From Canna indica (taxonomy: Eukaryota > Streptophyta > Magnoliopsida > Zingiberales > Cannaceae): a stretch of 64,000 bases of DNA. Below are positions 24,101 through 37,263 of this stretch, piece after piece (positions within the stretch are counted from its first letter, which is position 1; every line of letters starts with the position of its first letter). The stretch is taken from positions 36,074,001 through 36,138,000 of the forward strand of contig CP136896.1 in the NCBI GenBank assembly GCA_034359265.1, given 5' to 3'. Below the pieces are notes generated by a model. It worked only from the letters and a program-made list of their open reading frames with translations, was not told the DNA's origin and did not search any database. Both the position numbers and the translations under genes were made by a program.

Positions 24101-25974
24101 TTCAATCAGTCGGCATCGTTCAAGATTGATTAGAAAAATAATGCAATTCTTTGCATTAGTCTGTCAAAAACAACTCGATTAACAACTTCTCCCATCACAG
24201 TGAATGTTCTGGAGTCGCTCGAGAATCAGATTACAGGGCGTTTCGAGCCGATACCCCGAAGTTCAATCAGTCTGCTTCGTTCAAGATTCTATTCAAAAAA
24301 TAGTGCAATTCTGTGCATTAGTCTGTCGAGAATAACTCGATTAACAACTTCTCCCATCGCAGTGAATGTTCTGGAGTCGCTCGGTACTCAGATTACTGGG
24401 CGTTTCGAGCCGATACCCCGAAGTTCAATCAGTCGGCTTCGTTCAAAATCAATTCGAAAAATAATGCAATTATGTGCATTAGTCTGTCAAAAATAACTCG
24501 ATTAACAACTTCTCCCATCGCAGTGAATGTTCTGGAGTCGCTCGGTACTCAGATTACTGGGCGTTTCGAGCTGATACCCCGAAGTTCAATCAGTCGACAT
24601 CGTTCAAGATCTATTCGAAAAATCATGCAATTCTTTGCATTAGTCTGTCAAAAATAACTCGATTAACAACTTCTCCCATCACAGTGAATGTTCTGGAGTC
24701 GCTCGGGACTCAGATTACAGGGCGTTTCGAGCCGATACCCCGAAGTTCAATCAGTCTGCTTCGTTCAAGATTCTATTCAAAAAATAGTGCAATTCTGTGC
24801 ATTAGTCTGTCGAGAATAACTCGATTAACAACTTCTCCCATCGCAGTGAATGTTCTGGAGTCGCTCGGTACTCAGATTACTGGGCGTTTCGAGCCGATAC
24901 CCCGAAGTTCAATCAGTCAGCCTCGTTCAAAATCAATTCGAAAAATCGTGCAATTCTTTGCATTATTCTGTCAAAAATAACTCGATTAACAACTTCTCCC
25001 ATCACAGTGAATGTTCTGGAGTCGCTCGGGACTCAGATTACAGGGCGTTACGAGCCGATACCCCGAGGTTCAATCAGTCGGCCTCGTTCAAAATCAATTC
25101 AAAAAATCGTGCAATTCTTTGGATTAGTCTGTCAAAAATAACTCGATTAACAACTTCTCCCATCACAGTGAATGTTCTGGAGTCGCTCGGGACTCAGATT
25201 ACAGGGCATTTCGAGCCGATACCCCGAAGTTCAATCAATCGGCATCGTTCAAGATCTATTCGAAAAATCATGCAATTCTTTGCATTAGTGTGTCAAAAAT
25301 AACTCGATTAACAACTTCTCCCATCATAGTTAATGTTCTGGAGTCGCTCGGGACTCAGATTACAGGGCGTTTCGAGCCGATACCCCGAATTTCAATCAGT
25401 CGGCTTCGTTCAAGATTCTATTCGAAAAATCGTGCAATTCTGTGCATTAGTCTGTCAAAAATAACTCGATTAACAACTTCTTCCATCGCAGTGAATGTTC
25501 TGGAGTCGCTCGGTACTCAGATTACTGGGCGTTTCGAGCTGATACCCCGAAGTTCAATCAGTCGGCATCGTTCAAGATCTATTCGAAAAATCATGCAATT
25601 CTTTGCATTAGTCTGTCAAAAATAACTCGATTAACAACTTCTCCCATCATAGTGAATGTTCTGGAGTCGCTCGGGACTCAGATTACAGGGCGTTTCGAGC
25701 CGATACCCCGAAGTTCAATCAGTCTGCTTCGTTCAAGATTCTATTCGAAAAATAGTGCAATTCTGTGCATTAGTCTGTCGAGAATAACACAATTAACAAC
25801 TTCTCCCATCGCAGTGGATGTTCTGGAGTCGCTCGGAACTCAGATTACTGGGCGTTTCGAGCCGATACCCCAAAGTTCAATCAGTCGGCCTCGTTCAAAA
25901 TCAATTCGAAAAATCGTGCAATTCTTTGCATTAGTCTGTCAAAAATAACTCGATTAACAACTTCTCCCATCACA
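21134..25974 (+). repeat. 4841 bp version of the 25-mer HOR, copy 3 (30 monomers)
   Basis: The first part matches copy 2 at +5972 (15807 to 21779, 16291 to 22263, 16776 to 22748). One extra C monomer is present at 23071 (ctgaagtcg), so later markers are at +6133 (17583 to 23716). After about 24684 it departs from the earlier copies: new monomers appear with cagtcagcctcg (24846), gcgttacgag and ccgaggttc (25007), and cttcttccatc (before 25491). It holds the last acatggcg and gcccgggac monomers of the window (22263 and 22102). Confidence 0.85.
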
Positions 25975-28233
25975 GTGAATGTTCTGGAGTCGCTCGGGAC
26001 TCAGATTACAGGGCGTTTCGAGCCGATACCCCGAAGTTCAATCAGTCGGCATCGTTCAAGATCTATTCAAAAAATCATGCAATTCTTTGCATTAGTCTAT
26101 CAAAAATAACTCGATTAACAACTTCTCCCATCACAGTGAATGTTCTGGAGTCGCTCGGGACTCTGATTACAGGGCGTTTCGAGCCGATACCCCGAAGTTC
26201 AATCAGTCTGCTTCGTTCAAGATTCGATTCGAAAAATAGTGCAATTCTGTGCATTAGTCTGTCAAGAATAACTCGATTAACAACTTCTCCCATCGTAGTG
26301 AATGTTCTGGAGTCGCTCGGTACTCAAATTTCTGGGCGTTTCGAGCCGATACCCCGAAGTTCAATCAGTCGGCCTCGTTCAAAATCAATTCGAAAAATCG
26401 TGCAATTCTTTGCATTAGTCTGTCAAAAATAACTCGATTAACAACTTCTCCCATCACAGTGAATGTTCTGGAGTCGCTCGGGACTCAGATTATAGTGCGT
26501 TTCGAGCCGATACCCCGAAGTTCAATCAGTCGGCATCGTTCAAGATCTATTCGAAAAAGCATGCAATTCTTTGCATTAGTCTGTCAAAAATAACTCGATT
26601 AACAACTTCTCCCATCACAGTGAATCTTCTGGAGTCGCTCGGGACTCTGATTACAGGGCGTTTCGAGCCGATACCCCGAAGTTCAATCAGTCTGCTTCGT
26701 TCAAGATTCTATTCGAAAAATAGTGCAATTCTGTGCATTAGTCTGTCGAGAATAACTCGATTAACAACTTCTCCCATCACAGTGAATGTTCTGAAGTCGC
26801 TCGGTACTCAGATTACTGGGCGTTTTGAGCCGATACCCCGAAGTTCAATCAGTCGGCCTCGTTCAAAATCAATTCGAAAAATCGTGCAATTCTTTGCATT
26901 AGTCTGTCAAAAATAACTCGATTAACAACTTCTCCCATCACAGTGAATGTTCTGGAGTCGCTCGGGACTCAGATTACAGGGCGTTTCGAGCCGATACCCC
27001 GAAGTTTAATCAGTCGGCATCGTTCAAGATCTATTCGAAAAATCATGCAATTCTTTGCATTAGTCTGTCAAAAATAACTCGATTAACAACTTCTCCCATC
27101 ATAGTTAATGTTCTGGAGTCGCTCGGGACTCAAATTACAGGGCGTTTCGAGCCGATACCCCGAAGTTCAATCAGTTGGCTTCGTTCAAGATTCTATTCGA
27201 AAAATCGTGCAATTCTGTGCATTAGTCTGTCAAAAATAACTCGATTAACAACTTCTCCCATCGCAGTGAATGTTCTGGAGTCGCTCGGTACTCAGATTAC
27301 TGGGCGTTTCGAGCTGATACCCCGAAGTTCAATCAGTCGGCATCGTTCAAGATCTATTAGAAAAATCATGCAATTCTTTGCATTAGTCCGTCAAAAATAA
27401 CTCGATTAACAACTTCTCCCATCACAGGGAATGTTCTGGAGTCGCTCGGGACTCAGATTACAGGGCGTTTCGAGCCGATACCCCGAAGTTCAATCAGTCT
27501 GCTTCGTTCAAAATTCTATTCGAAAAATAATGCAATTCTGTGCATTAGTATGTCGAGAATAACTCGATTAACAACTTCTCCCATCGCAGTGAATGTTCTG
27601 GAGTCGCTCGGTACTCAGATTACTAGGCGTTTCAAGCCGATACCCCGAAGTTCAATCAGTCGGCTTCGTTCAAAATCAATTCAAAAAATCATGCAATTAT
27701 GTGCATTAGTCTGTCAAAAATAACTCGATTAACAACTTCTCCCATCGCAGCGAATGTTCTGGAGTCGCTCGGTACTCAGATTACTGGGCGTTTCGAGCTG
27801 ATACCCCGAAGTTCAATCAGTCGGCATCGTTCAAGATCGATTAGAAAAATCATGCAATTCTTTGCATTAGTCTGTCAAAAATAACTCGATTAACAACTTC
27901 TCCCATCACAGTGAATGTTCTGGAGTCGCTCGGGACTCAGATTATAGGGCGTTTCGAGCCGATACCCCGAAGTTCAATCAGTCTGCTTCGTTCAAGATTC
28001 TATTCAAAAAATAGTGCAATTCTGTGCATTAGTCTGTCGAGAATAACTCGATTAACAACTTCTCCCATCGCAGTGAATGTTCTGGAGTCGCTCGGTACTC
28101 AGATTACTGGGCGTTTCAAGCCGATACCCCGAATTTCAATCAGTCGGCTTCGTTCAAAATCAATTCGAAAAATCATGCAATTATGTGCATTAGTCTGTCA
28201 AAAATAACTTGATTAACAACTTCTCCCATCGCA

Positions 28234-28393
28234 GTGAATGTTCTGGAGTCGCTCGGTACTCAGATTACTGGGCTTTCGAGCTGATACCCCGAAGTTCAAT
28301 CAGTCGGCATCGTTCAAGATCGATTAGAAAAATCATGCAATTCTTTGCATTAGTCTGTCAAAAATAACTCGATTAACAACTTCTCCCATCACA
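28234..28393 (+). repeat. 160 bp B monomer
   Basis: Has gggctttcgagctg where other B monomers have gggcgtttcgagctg: one base shorter. Otherwise a normal B with gatcgattag. The preceding join reads taacttgatt. Confidence 0.9.
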
Positions 28394-30490
28394 GTGAATG
28401 TTCTGGAGTCGCTCGGGACTCAGATTACAGGGCGTTTCGAGCCGATACCCCGAAGTTCAATCAGTCTACTTCGTTCAAGATTCTATACAAAAAATAGTGC
28501 AATTCTGTGCATTAGTCTGTCGAGAATAACTCGATTAACAACTTCTCCCATCGCAGTGAATGTTCTGGAGTCGCTCGGTACTCAGATTACTGGGCGTTTC
28601 AAGACGATACCCCGAAGTTCAATCAGTCGGCTTCGTTCAAAATCAATTCGAAAAATCATGCAATTATGTGCATTAGTCTGTCAAAAATAACTCGATTAAC
28701 AACTTCTCCCATCGCAGTGAATGTTCTGGAGTCGCTCGGTACTCAGATTACTGGGCGTTTCGAGCTGATACCCCGAAGTTCAATCAGTCGACATCGTTCA
28801 AGATCTATTCGAAAAATCATGCAATTCTTTGCATTAGTCTGTCAAAAATAACTCGATTAACAACTTCTCCCATCACAGTGAATGTTCTGGAGTCGCTCGG
28901 TACTCAGATTACTGGGCATTTCGAGCCGATACCTCGAATTTCAATCAGTCGGCTTCGTTCAAGATTCTATTCGAAAAATCGTGCAATTCTGTGCATTAGT
29001 CTGTCAAAAATAACTCGATTAACAACTTCTCCCATCGCAGTGAATGTTCTGGAGTCGCTCGGTACTCAGATTACTGGGCGTTTCGAGCCGATACCCCGAA
29101 GTTCAATCAGTCAGCCTCGTTCAAAATCAATTCGAAAAATCATGCAATTCTTTGCATTATTCTATCAAAAATAACTCGATTAACAACTTCTCCCATCACA
29201 GTGAATGTTTTGGAGTCGCTCGGGACTCACATTACAGGGCGTTTCGAGCCGATACCCCGAAGTTCAATCAGTCGGCATCGTTCAAGATCTATTCCAAAAA
29301 TCATGCAATTCTTTGCATTAGTCTGTCAAAAATAACTCGATTAACAACTTCTCCCATCATAGTTAATGTTCTGGAGTCGCTCGGGACTCAGATTACAGGG
29401 CGTTTCAAGCCGATACCCCGAATTTCAATCAGTCGGCTTCGTTCAAGATTCTATTCGAAAAATCGTGTAATTCTGTGCATTAGTCTGTAAAAAATAACTC
29501 GATTAACAACTTCTCCCATCGCAGTGAATGTTCTGGAGTCGCTCGGTACTCAGATTACTGGGCATTTCGAGTCGATACCCCGAAGTTCAATCAGTCGGCT
29601 TCGTTCAAAATCAATTCGAAAAATCATGCAATTATGTGCATTAGTCTGTCAAAAATAACTCGATTAACAACTTCTCCCATCACAGTGAATGTTCTGGAGT
29701 CGCTCGGGACTCAGATTATTGGGCGTTTCAAGCCGATACCCCGAAGTTCAATCAGTCGGCTTCGTTCAAAATCAATTCGAAAAATCATGCAATTATGTGC
29801 ATTAGTCTGTCAAAAATAACTCGATTAACAACTTCTCCCATCGCAGTGAATGTTCTGGAGTCGCTCGGTACTCAGATTACTGGGCGTTTCGAGCTGATAC
29901 CCCGAAGTTCAATCAGTCGACATCGTTCAAGATCTATTCGAAAAATCATGCAATTCTTTGCATTAGTCTGTCAAAAATAACTCGATTAACAACTTCTCCC
30001 ATCACAGTGAATGTTCTGGAGTCGCTCGGGACTCAGATTACAGGGCGTTTCGAGCCGATACCCCGAAGTTTAATCAGTCGGCATCGTTCAAGATCTATTC
30101 GAAAAATCATGCAATTCTTTGCATTAGTCTGTCAAAAATAACTCGATTAACAACTTCTCCCATCATAGTTAATGTTCTGGAGTCGCTCGGGACTCAGATT
30201 ACAGGGCGTTTCGAGCCGATACCCCGAAGTTCAATCAGTTGGCTTCGTTCAAGATTCTATTCGAAAAATCGTGCAATTCTGTGCATTAGTCTGTCAAAAA
30301 TAACTCGATTAACAACTTCTCCCATCGCAGTGAATGTTCTGGAGTCGCTCGGTACTCAGATTACTGGGCGTTTCGAGCTGATACCCCGAAGTTCAATCAG
30401 TCAGCATCGTTCAAGATCTATTAGAAAAATCATGCAATTCTTTGCATTAGTCTGTCAAAAATAACTCGATTAACAACTTCTCCCATCACA

Positions 30491-30652
30491 GGGAATGTTC
30501 TGGAGTCGCTCGGGACTCATATTACAGGGCGTTTCGAGCCGATACCCCGAAGTTCAATCAGTCTGCTTCGTTCAAGATTCTATTCAAAAAATAGTGCAAT
30601 TCTGTGCATTAGTCTGTCGAGAATAACTCGATTAACAACTTCTCCCATCGCA
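30491..30652 (+). repeat. Chimeric A monomer
   Basis: The front (cacagggaatg) matches the A monomer at 27427, while the tail (attcaaaaaatagtgc) matches the A monomer at 27911. The flanks agree: monomers before it resemble those before 27427, and monomers after it resemble 28073 onward. Three monomers were lost in the join. Confidence 0.78.
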
Positions 30653-30813
30653 GTGAATGTTCTGGAGTCGCTCGGTACTCAGATTACTGGGCGTTTCAAG
30701 CCGATACCCCGAAGTTCAATCAGTCGGCTTCGTTCAAAATCAATTCGAAAAATCATGCAATTATGTGCATTAGTCTGTCAAAAATAACTCGATTAACAAC
30801 TTCTCCCATCGCA

Positions 30814-30973
30814 GTGAATGTTCTGGAGTCGCTCGGTACTCAGATTACTGGGCTTTCGAGCTGATACCCCGAAGTTCAATCAGTCGGCATCGTTCAAGAT
30901 CGATTAGAAAAATCATGCAATTCTTTGCATTAGTCTGTCAAAAATAACTCGATTAACAACTTCTCCCATCACA
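30814..30973 (+). repeat. 160 bp B monomer
   Basis: Same single-base shortening (gggctttcgag) as at 28234, in the same neighbourhood (C' before; A with cagtctacttcg after). Copied with its flanks at +2580. Confidence 0.9.
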
Positions 30974-31941
30974 GTGAATGTTCTGGAGTCGCTCGGGACT
31001 CAGATTACAGGGCGTTTCGAGCCGATACCCCGAAGTTCAATCAGTCTACTTCGTTCAAGATTCTATTCAAAAAATAGTGCAATTCTGTGCATTAGTCTGT
31101 CGAGAATAACTCGATTAACAACTTCTCCCATCGCAGTGAATGTTCTGGAGTCGCTCGGTACTCAGATTACTGGGCGTTTCAAGCCGATACCCCGAAGTTC
31201 AATCAGTCGGCTTCGTTCAAAATCAATTCGAAAAATCATGCAATTATGTGCATTAGTCTGTCAAAAATAACTCGATTAACAACTTCTCCCATCGCAGTGA
31301 ATGTTTTGGAGTCGCTCGGTACTCAGATTACTGGGCGTTTCGAGCTGATACCCCGAAGTTCAATCAGTCGACATCGTTCAAGATCTATTCGAAAAATCAT
31401 GCAATTCTTTGCATTAGTCTGTCAAAAATAACTCGATTAACAACTTCTCCCATCACAGTGAATGTTCTGGAGTCGCTCGGGACTCAGATTACAGGGCGTT
31501 TCGAGCCGATACCCCGAAGTTCAATCAGTCTGCTTCGTTCAATATTCTATTCGAAAAATAGTGCAATTCTGTGCATTAGTCTGTCTAGAATAACTCGATT
31601 AACAACTTCTCCCATCGCAGTGAATGTTCTGGAGTCGCTCGGTACTCAGATTACTGGGCGTTTCGAGCCGATACCCCGAAGTTCAATCAGTCAGCCTCGT
31701 TCAAAATCAATTCAAAAAATCGTGCAATTCTTTGCATTATTCTGTCAAAAATAACTCGATTAACAACTTCTCCCATCACAGTGAATGTTCTGGAGTCGCT
31801 CGGGACTCAGATTACAGGGCGTTTCGAGCCGATACCCCGAAGTTCAATCAGTCGGCATCGTTCAAGATCTATTCCAAAAATCATGCAATTCTTTGCATTA
31901 GTCTGTCAAAAATAACTCGATTAACAACTTCTCCCATCATA

Positions 31942-32103
31942 GTTAATGTTCTGGAGTCGCTCGGGACTCAGATTACAGGGCGTTTCAAGCCGATACCCCG
32001 AATTTCAATCAGTCTACTTCGTTCAAGATTCTATTCAAAAAATAGTGCAATTCTGTGCATTAGTCTGTCGAGAATAACTCGATTAACAACTTCTCCCATC
32101 GCA
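31942..32103 (+). repeat. Chimeric monomer, A' front and A tail
   Basis: The front has catagttaatg, gtttcaagcc and ccccgaattt (A' as at 29362). The tail has cagtctacttcg, attcaaaaaatag and tgtcgagaat (A as at 30974). The switch falls in about 10 bp between gaattt and tctact. Confidence 0.85.
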
Positions 32104-35100
32104 GTGAATGTTCTGGAGTCGCTCGGTACTCAGATTACTGGGCGTTTCAAGCCGATACCCCGAAGTTCAATCAGTCGGCTTCGTTCAAAATCAATTCGAA
32201 AAATCATGCAATTATGTGCATTAGTCTGTCAAAAATAACTCGATTAACAACTTCTCCCATCGCAGTGAATGTTCTGGAGTCGCTCGGTACTCAGATTACT
32301 GGGCGTTTCGAGCTGATACCCCGAAGTTCAATCAGTCGACATCGTTCAAGATCTATTCGAAAAATCATGCAATTCTTTGCATTAGTCTGTCAAAAATAAC
32401 TCGATTAACAACTTCTCCCATCACAGTGAATGTTCTGGAGTCGCTCGGGACTCAGATTACAGGGCGTTTCGAGCCGATACCCCGAAGTTCAATCAGTCTG
32501 CTTCGTTCAATATTCTATTCGAAAAATAGTGCAATTCTGTGCATTAGTCTGTCTAGAATAACTCGATTAACAACTTCTCCCATCGCAGTGAATGTTCTGG
32601 AGTCGCTCGGTACTCAGATTACTGGGCGTTTCGAGCCGATACCCCGAAGTTCAATCAGTCTGCCTCGTTCAAAATCAATTCGAAAAATCGTGCAATTCTT
32701 TGCATTATTCTGTCAAAAATAACTCGATTAACAACTTCTCCCATCACAGTGAATGTTCTGGAGTCGCTCGGGACTCAGATTACAGGGCGTTTCGAGCCGA
32801 TACCCCGAAGTTCAATCAGTCGGCATCGTTCAAGATCTATTCGAAAAAGCATGCAATTCTTTGCATTAGTCTGTCAAAAATAACTCGATTAACAACTTCT
32901 CCCATCGCAGTGAATGTTTTGGAGTCGCTCGGTACTCAGATTACTGGGCATTTCGAGTCGATACCCCGAAGTTCAATCAGTCGGCTTTGTTCAAAATCAA
33001 TTCGAAAAATCATGCAATTATGTGCATTAGTCTGTCAAGAATAACTCGATTAACAACTTCTCCCATCGCAGTGAATGTTCTGGAGTCGCTCGGTACTCAA
33101 ATTTCTGGGCGTTTCGAGCCGATACCCCGAAGTTCAATCAGTCGGCCTCGTTCAAAATCAATTCGAAAAATTGTGCAATTCTTTGCATTAGTCTGTCAAA
33201 AATAACTCGATTAACAACTTCTCCCATCACAGTGAATGTTCTGGAGTCGCTCGGGACTCAGATTACATTGCGTTTCGAGCCGATACCCCGAAGTTCAATC
33301 AGTCGGCATCGTTCAAGATCTATTCGAAAAAGCATGCAATTCTTTGCATTAGTCTGTCAAAAATAACTCGATTAACAACTTCTCCCATCACAGTGAATCT
33401 TCTGGAGTCGGTCGGGACTCTGATTACAGGGCGTTTCGAGCCGATACCCCGAAGTTCAATCAGTCTGCTTCGTTCAAGATTCTATTCGAAAAATAGTGCA
33501 ATTCTGTGCATTAGTCTGTCGAGAATAACTCGATTAACAACTTCTCCCATCACAGTGAATGTTCTGAAGTCGCTCGGTACTCAGATTACTGGGCGTTTTG
33601 AGCCGATACCCCGAAGTTCAATCAGTCGGCCTCGTTCAAAATCAATTCGAAAAATCGTGCAATTCTTTGCATTAGTCTGTCAAAAATAACTCGATTAACA
33701 ACTTCTCCCATCACAGTGAATGTTCTGGAGTCGCTCGGGTCTCAGATTACAGGGCGTTTCGAGCCGATACCCCGAAGTTTAATCAGTCGGCATCGTTCAA
33801 GATCTATTCGAAAAATCATGCAATTCTTTGCATTAGTCTGTCAAAAATAACTCGATTAACAACTTCTCCCATCATAGTTAATGTTCTGGAGTCGCTCGGG
33901 ACTCAGATTACAGGGCGTTTCGAGCCGATACCCCGAAGTTCAATCAGTTGGCTTCGTTCAAGATTCTATTCGAAAAATCGTGCAATTCTGTGCATTAGTC
34001 TGTCAAAAATAACTCGATTAACAACTTCTCCCATCGCAGTGAATGTTCTGGAGTCGCTCGGTACTCAGATTACTGGGCGTTTCGAGCTGATACCCCGAAG
34101 TTCAATCAGTCGACATCGTTCAAGATCTATTCGAAAAATCATGCAATTCTTTGCATTAGTCTGTCAAAAATAACTCGATTAACAACTTCTCCCATCACAG
34201 TGAATGTTCTGGAGTCGCTCGGGACTCAGATTACAGGGCGTTTCGAGCCGATACCCCGAAGTTCAATCAGTCTGCTTCGTTCAATATTCTATTCGAAAAA
34301 TAGTGCAATTCTGTGCATTAGTCTGTCTAGAATAACTCGATTAACAACTTCTCCCATCGCAGTGAATGTTCTGGAGTCGCTCGGTACTCAGATTACTGGG
34401 CGTTTCGAGCCGATACCCCGAAGTTCAATCAGTCTGCCTCGTTCAAAATCAATTCGAAAAATCGTGCAATTCTTTGCATTATTCTGTCAAAAATAACTCG
34501 ATTAACAACTTCTCCCATCACAGTGAATGTTCTGGAGTCGCTCGGGACTCAGATTATAGGGCGTTACGAGCCGATACCCCGAAGTTCAATCAGTCGGCAT
34601 CGTTCAAGATCTATTCCAAAAATCATGCAATTCTTTGCATTAGTCTGTCAAAAATAACTCGGTTAACAACTTCTCCCATCATAGTTAATGTTCTGGAGTC
34701 GCTCGGGACTCAGATTACAGGGCGTTTCAAGCCGATACCCCGAATTTCAATCAGTCGGCTTCGTTCAAGATTCTATTCGAAAAATCGTGTAATTCTGTGC
34801 ATTAGTCTGTAAAAAATAACTCGATTAACAACTTCTCCCATCGCAGTGAATGTTCTGGAGTCGCTCGGTACTCAGATTACTGGGCATTTCGAGTCGATAC
34901 CCCGAAGTTCAATCAGTCGGCTTCGTTCAAAATCAATTCGAAAAATCATGCAATTATGTGCATTAGTCTGTCAAGAATAACTCGATTAACAACTTCTCCC
35001 ATCGCAGTGAATGTTCTGGAGTCGCTCGGTACTCAAATTTCTGGGCGTTTCGAGCCGATACCCCGAAGTTCAATCAGTCGGCCTCGTTCAAAATCAATTC

Positions 35101-36942
35101 GAAAAATCGTGCAATTCTTTGCATTAGTCTGTCAAAAATAACTCGATTAACAACTTCTCCCATCACAGTGAATGTTCTGGAGTCGCTCGGGACTCAGATT
35201 ACTGTGCGTTTCGAGCCGATACCCCGAAGTTCAATCAGTCGGCATCGTTCAAGATCTATTCGAAAAAGCATGCAATTCTTTGCATTAGTCTGTCAAAAAT
35301 AACTCGATTAACAACTTCTCCCATCACAGTGAATCTTCTGGAGTCGGTCGGGACTCTGATTACAGGGCGTTTCGAGCCGATACCCCGAAGTTCAATCAGT
35401 CTGCTTCGTTCAAGATTCTATTCGAAAAATAGTGCAATTCTGTGCATTAGTCTGTCGAGAATAACTCGATTAACAACTTCTCCCATCACAGTGAATGTTT
35501 TGAAGTCGCTCGGTACTCAGATTACTGGGCGTTTTGAGCCGATACCCCGAAGTTCAATCAGTCGGCCTCGTTCAAAATCAATTCGAAAAATCGTGCAATT
35601 CTTTGCATTAGTCTGTCAAAAATAACTCGATTAACAACTTCTCCCATCACAGTGAATGTTCTGGAGTCGCTCGGGACTCAGATTACAGGGCGTTTCGAGC
35701 CGATACCCCGAAGTTTAATCAGTCGGCATCGTTCAAGATCTATTCGAAAAATCATGCAATTCTTTGCATTAGTCTGTCAAAAATAACTCGATTAACAACT
35801 TCTCCCATCATAGTTAATGTTCTGGAGTCGCTCGGGACTCAGATTACAGGGCGTTTCGAGCCGATACCCCGAAGTTCAATCAGTTGGCTTCGTTCAAGAT
35901 TCTATTCGAAAAATCGTGCAATTCTGTGCATTAGTCTGTCAAAAATAACTCGATTAACATCTTCTCCCATCGCAGTGAATGTTCTGGAGTCGGTCGGTAC
36001 TCAGATTACTGGGCGTTTCGAGCTGATACCCCGAAGTTCAATCAGTCGGCATCGTTCAAGATCTATTAGAAAAATCATGCAATTCTTTGCATTAGTCTGT
36101 CAAAAATAACTCGATTAACAACTTCTCCCATCACAGGGAATGTTCTGGAGTCCCTCGGGACTCAGATTACAGGGCGTTTCGAGCCGATACCCCGAAGTTC
36201 AATCAGTCTGCTTCGTTCAAGATTCTATTCGGAAAATAATGCAATTCTGTGCATTAGTCTGTCGAGAATAACTCGATTAACAACTTCTCCCATCGCAGTG
36301 AATGTTCTGGAGTCGCTCGGTACTCAGATTACTGGGCGTTTCAAGCCGATACCCCGAAGTTCAATCAGTCGGCTTCGTTCAAAATCAATTCGAAAAATCA
36401 TGCAATTATGTGCATTAGTCTGTCAAAAATAACTCGATTAACAACTTCTCCCATCGCAGTGAATGTTCTCGAGTCGCTCGGTACTTAGATTACTGGGCGT
36501 TTCGAGCTGATACCCCGAAGTTCAATCAGTCGGCATCGTTCAAGATCGATTAGAAAAATCATGCAATTCTTTGCATTAGTCTGTCAAAAATAACTCGATT
36601 AACAACTTCTCCCATCACAGTGAATGTTCTGGAGTCGCTCGGGACTCAGATTATAGGGCGTTTCGAGCCGATACCCCGAAGTTCAATCAGTCTGCTTCGT
36701 TCAAGATTCTATTCAAAAAATAGTGCAATTCTGTGCATTAGTCTGTCGAGAATAACTCGATTAACAACTTCTCCCATCGCAGTGAATATTCTGGAGTCGC
36801 TCGGTACTCAGATTACTGGGCGTTTCAAGCCGATACCCCGAAGTTCAATCAGTCGGCTTCGTTCAAAATCAATTCGAAAAATCATGCAATTATGTGCATT
36901 AGTCTGTCAAAAATAACTCGATTAACAACTTCTCCCATCGCA

Positions 36943-37102
36943 GTGAATGTTCTGGAGTCGCTCGGTACTCAGATTACTGGGCTTTCGAGCTGATACCCCG
37001 AAGTTCAATCAGTCGGCATCGTTCAAGATCGATTAGAAAAATCATGCAATTCTTTGCATTAGTCTGTCAAAAATAACTCGATTAACAACTTCTCCCATCA
37101 CA
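36943..37102 (+). repeat. 160 bp B monomer
   Basis: Same gggctttcgag deletion. Preceded by A attataggg and by C' with gaatattctgg. Followed by the chimeric junction monomer at 37103. Confidence 0.9.
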
Positions 37103-37263
37103 GTGAATGTTCTGGAGTCGCTCGGGACTCAGATTACAGTGCGTTTCGAGCCGATACCCCGAAGTTCAATCAGTCGACATCGTTCAAGATCTATTCGAAA
37201 AATCATGCAATTCTTTGCATTAGTCTGTCAAAAATAACTCGATTAACAACTTCTCCCATCACA
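37103..37263 (+). repeat. Chimeric B monomer at the 4838 bp junction
   Basis: The front has acagtgcg and gagccgata, as in the B monomer at 41941. The tail has cagtcgacatcg and aaaaatcatgc, as in the B monomer at 32265. It lies exactly between the two 4838 bp copies and marks where the two parental arrays were joined. Confidence 0.87.

Larger units (their letters stand above)
25975..32425 (+). repeat. Mosaic segment of 40 monomers
   Basis: It begins with the same five monomers that open the 25-mer copies (25975, 26136, 26298, 26459, 26620 match 21134-21940) and then runs through C', B and A monomers of the right-hand kind. Internal repeats are partial: 26943-27588 is matched near 30007-30652 (+3064), and 28073-28877 near 30653-31457 (+2580). 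It contains two of the four 160 bp monomers. No single HOR period covers it. Confidence 0.8.
32426..37263 (+). repeat. 4838 bp HOR of 30 monomers, copy 1
   Basis: Thirty monomers: nine of 162 bp, twenty of 161 bp and one of 160 bp. Within it the A monomer with gtgaatcttctgg and ggagtcggtcgg occurs twice (33393 and 35329, 1936 bp apart), each followed by C ctgaagtcg, B agtttaatc and A' catagttaatg, so the unit itself contains an older duplication. The last monomer (37103) is chimeric. Confidence 0.92.

Noticed and set aside
31624..32238. Longest open frame (204 codons)
   Set aside because: It runs through several monomers in shifted frames and is composed wholly of translated satellite; it exists only because of the local order of 161 and 162 bp units.
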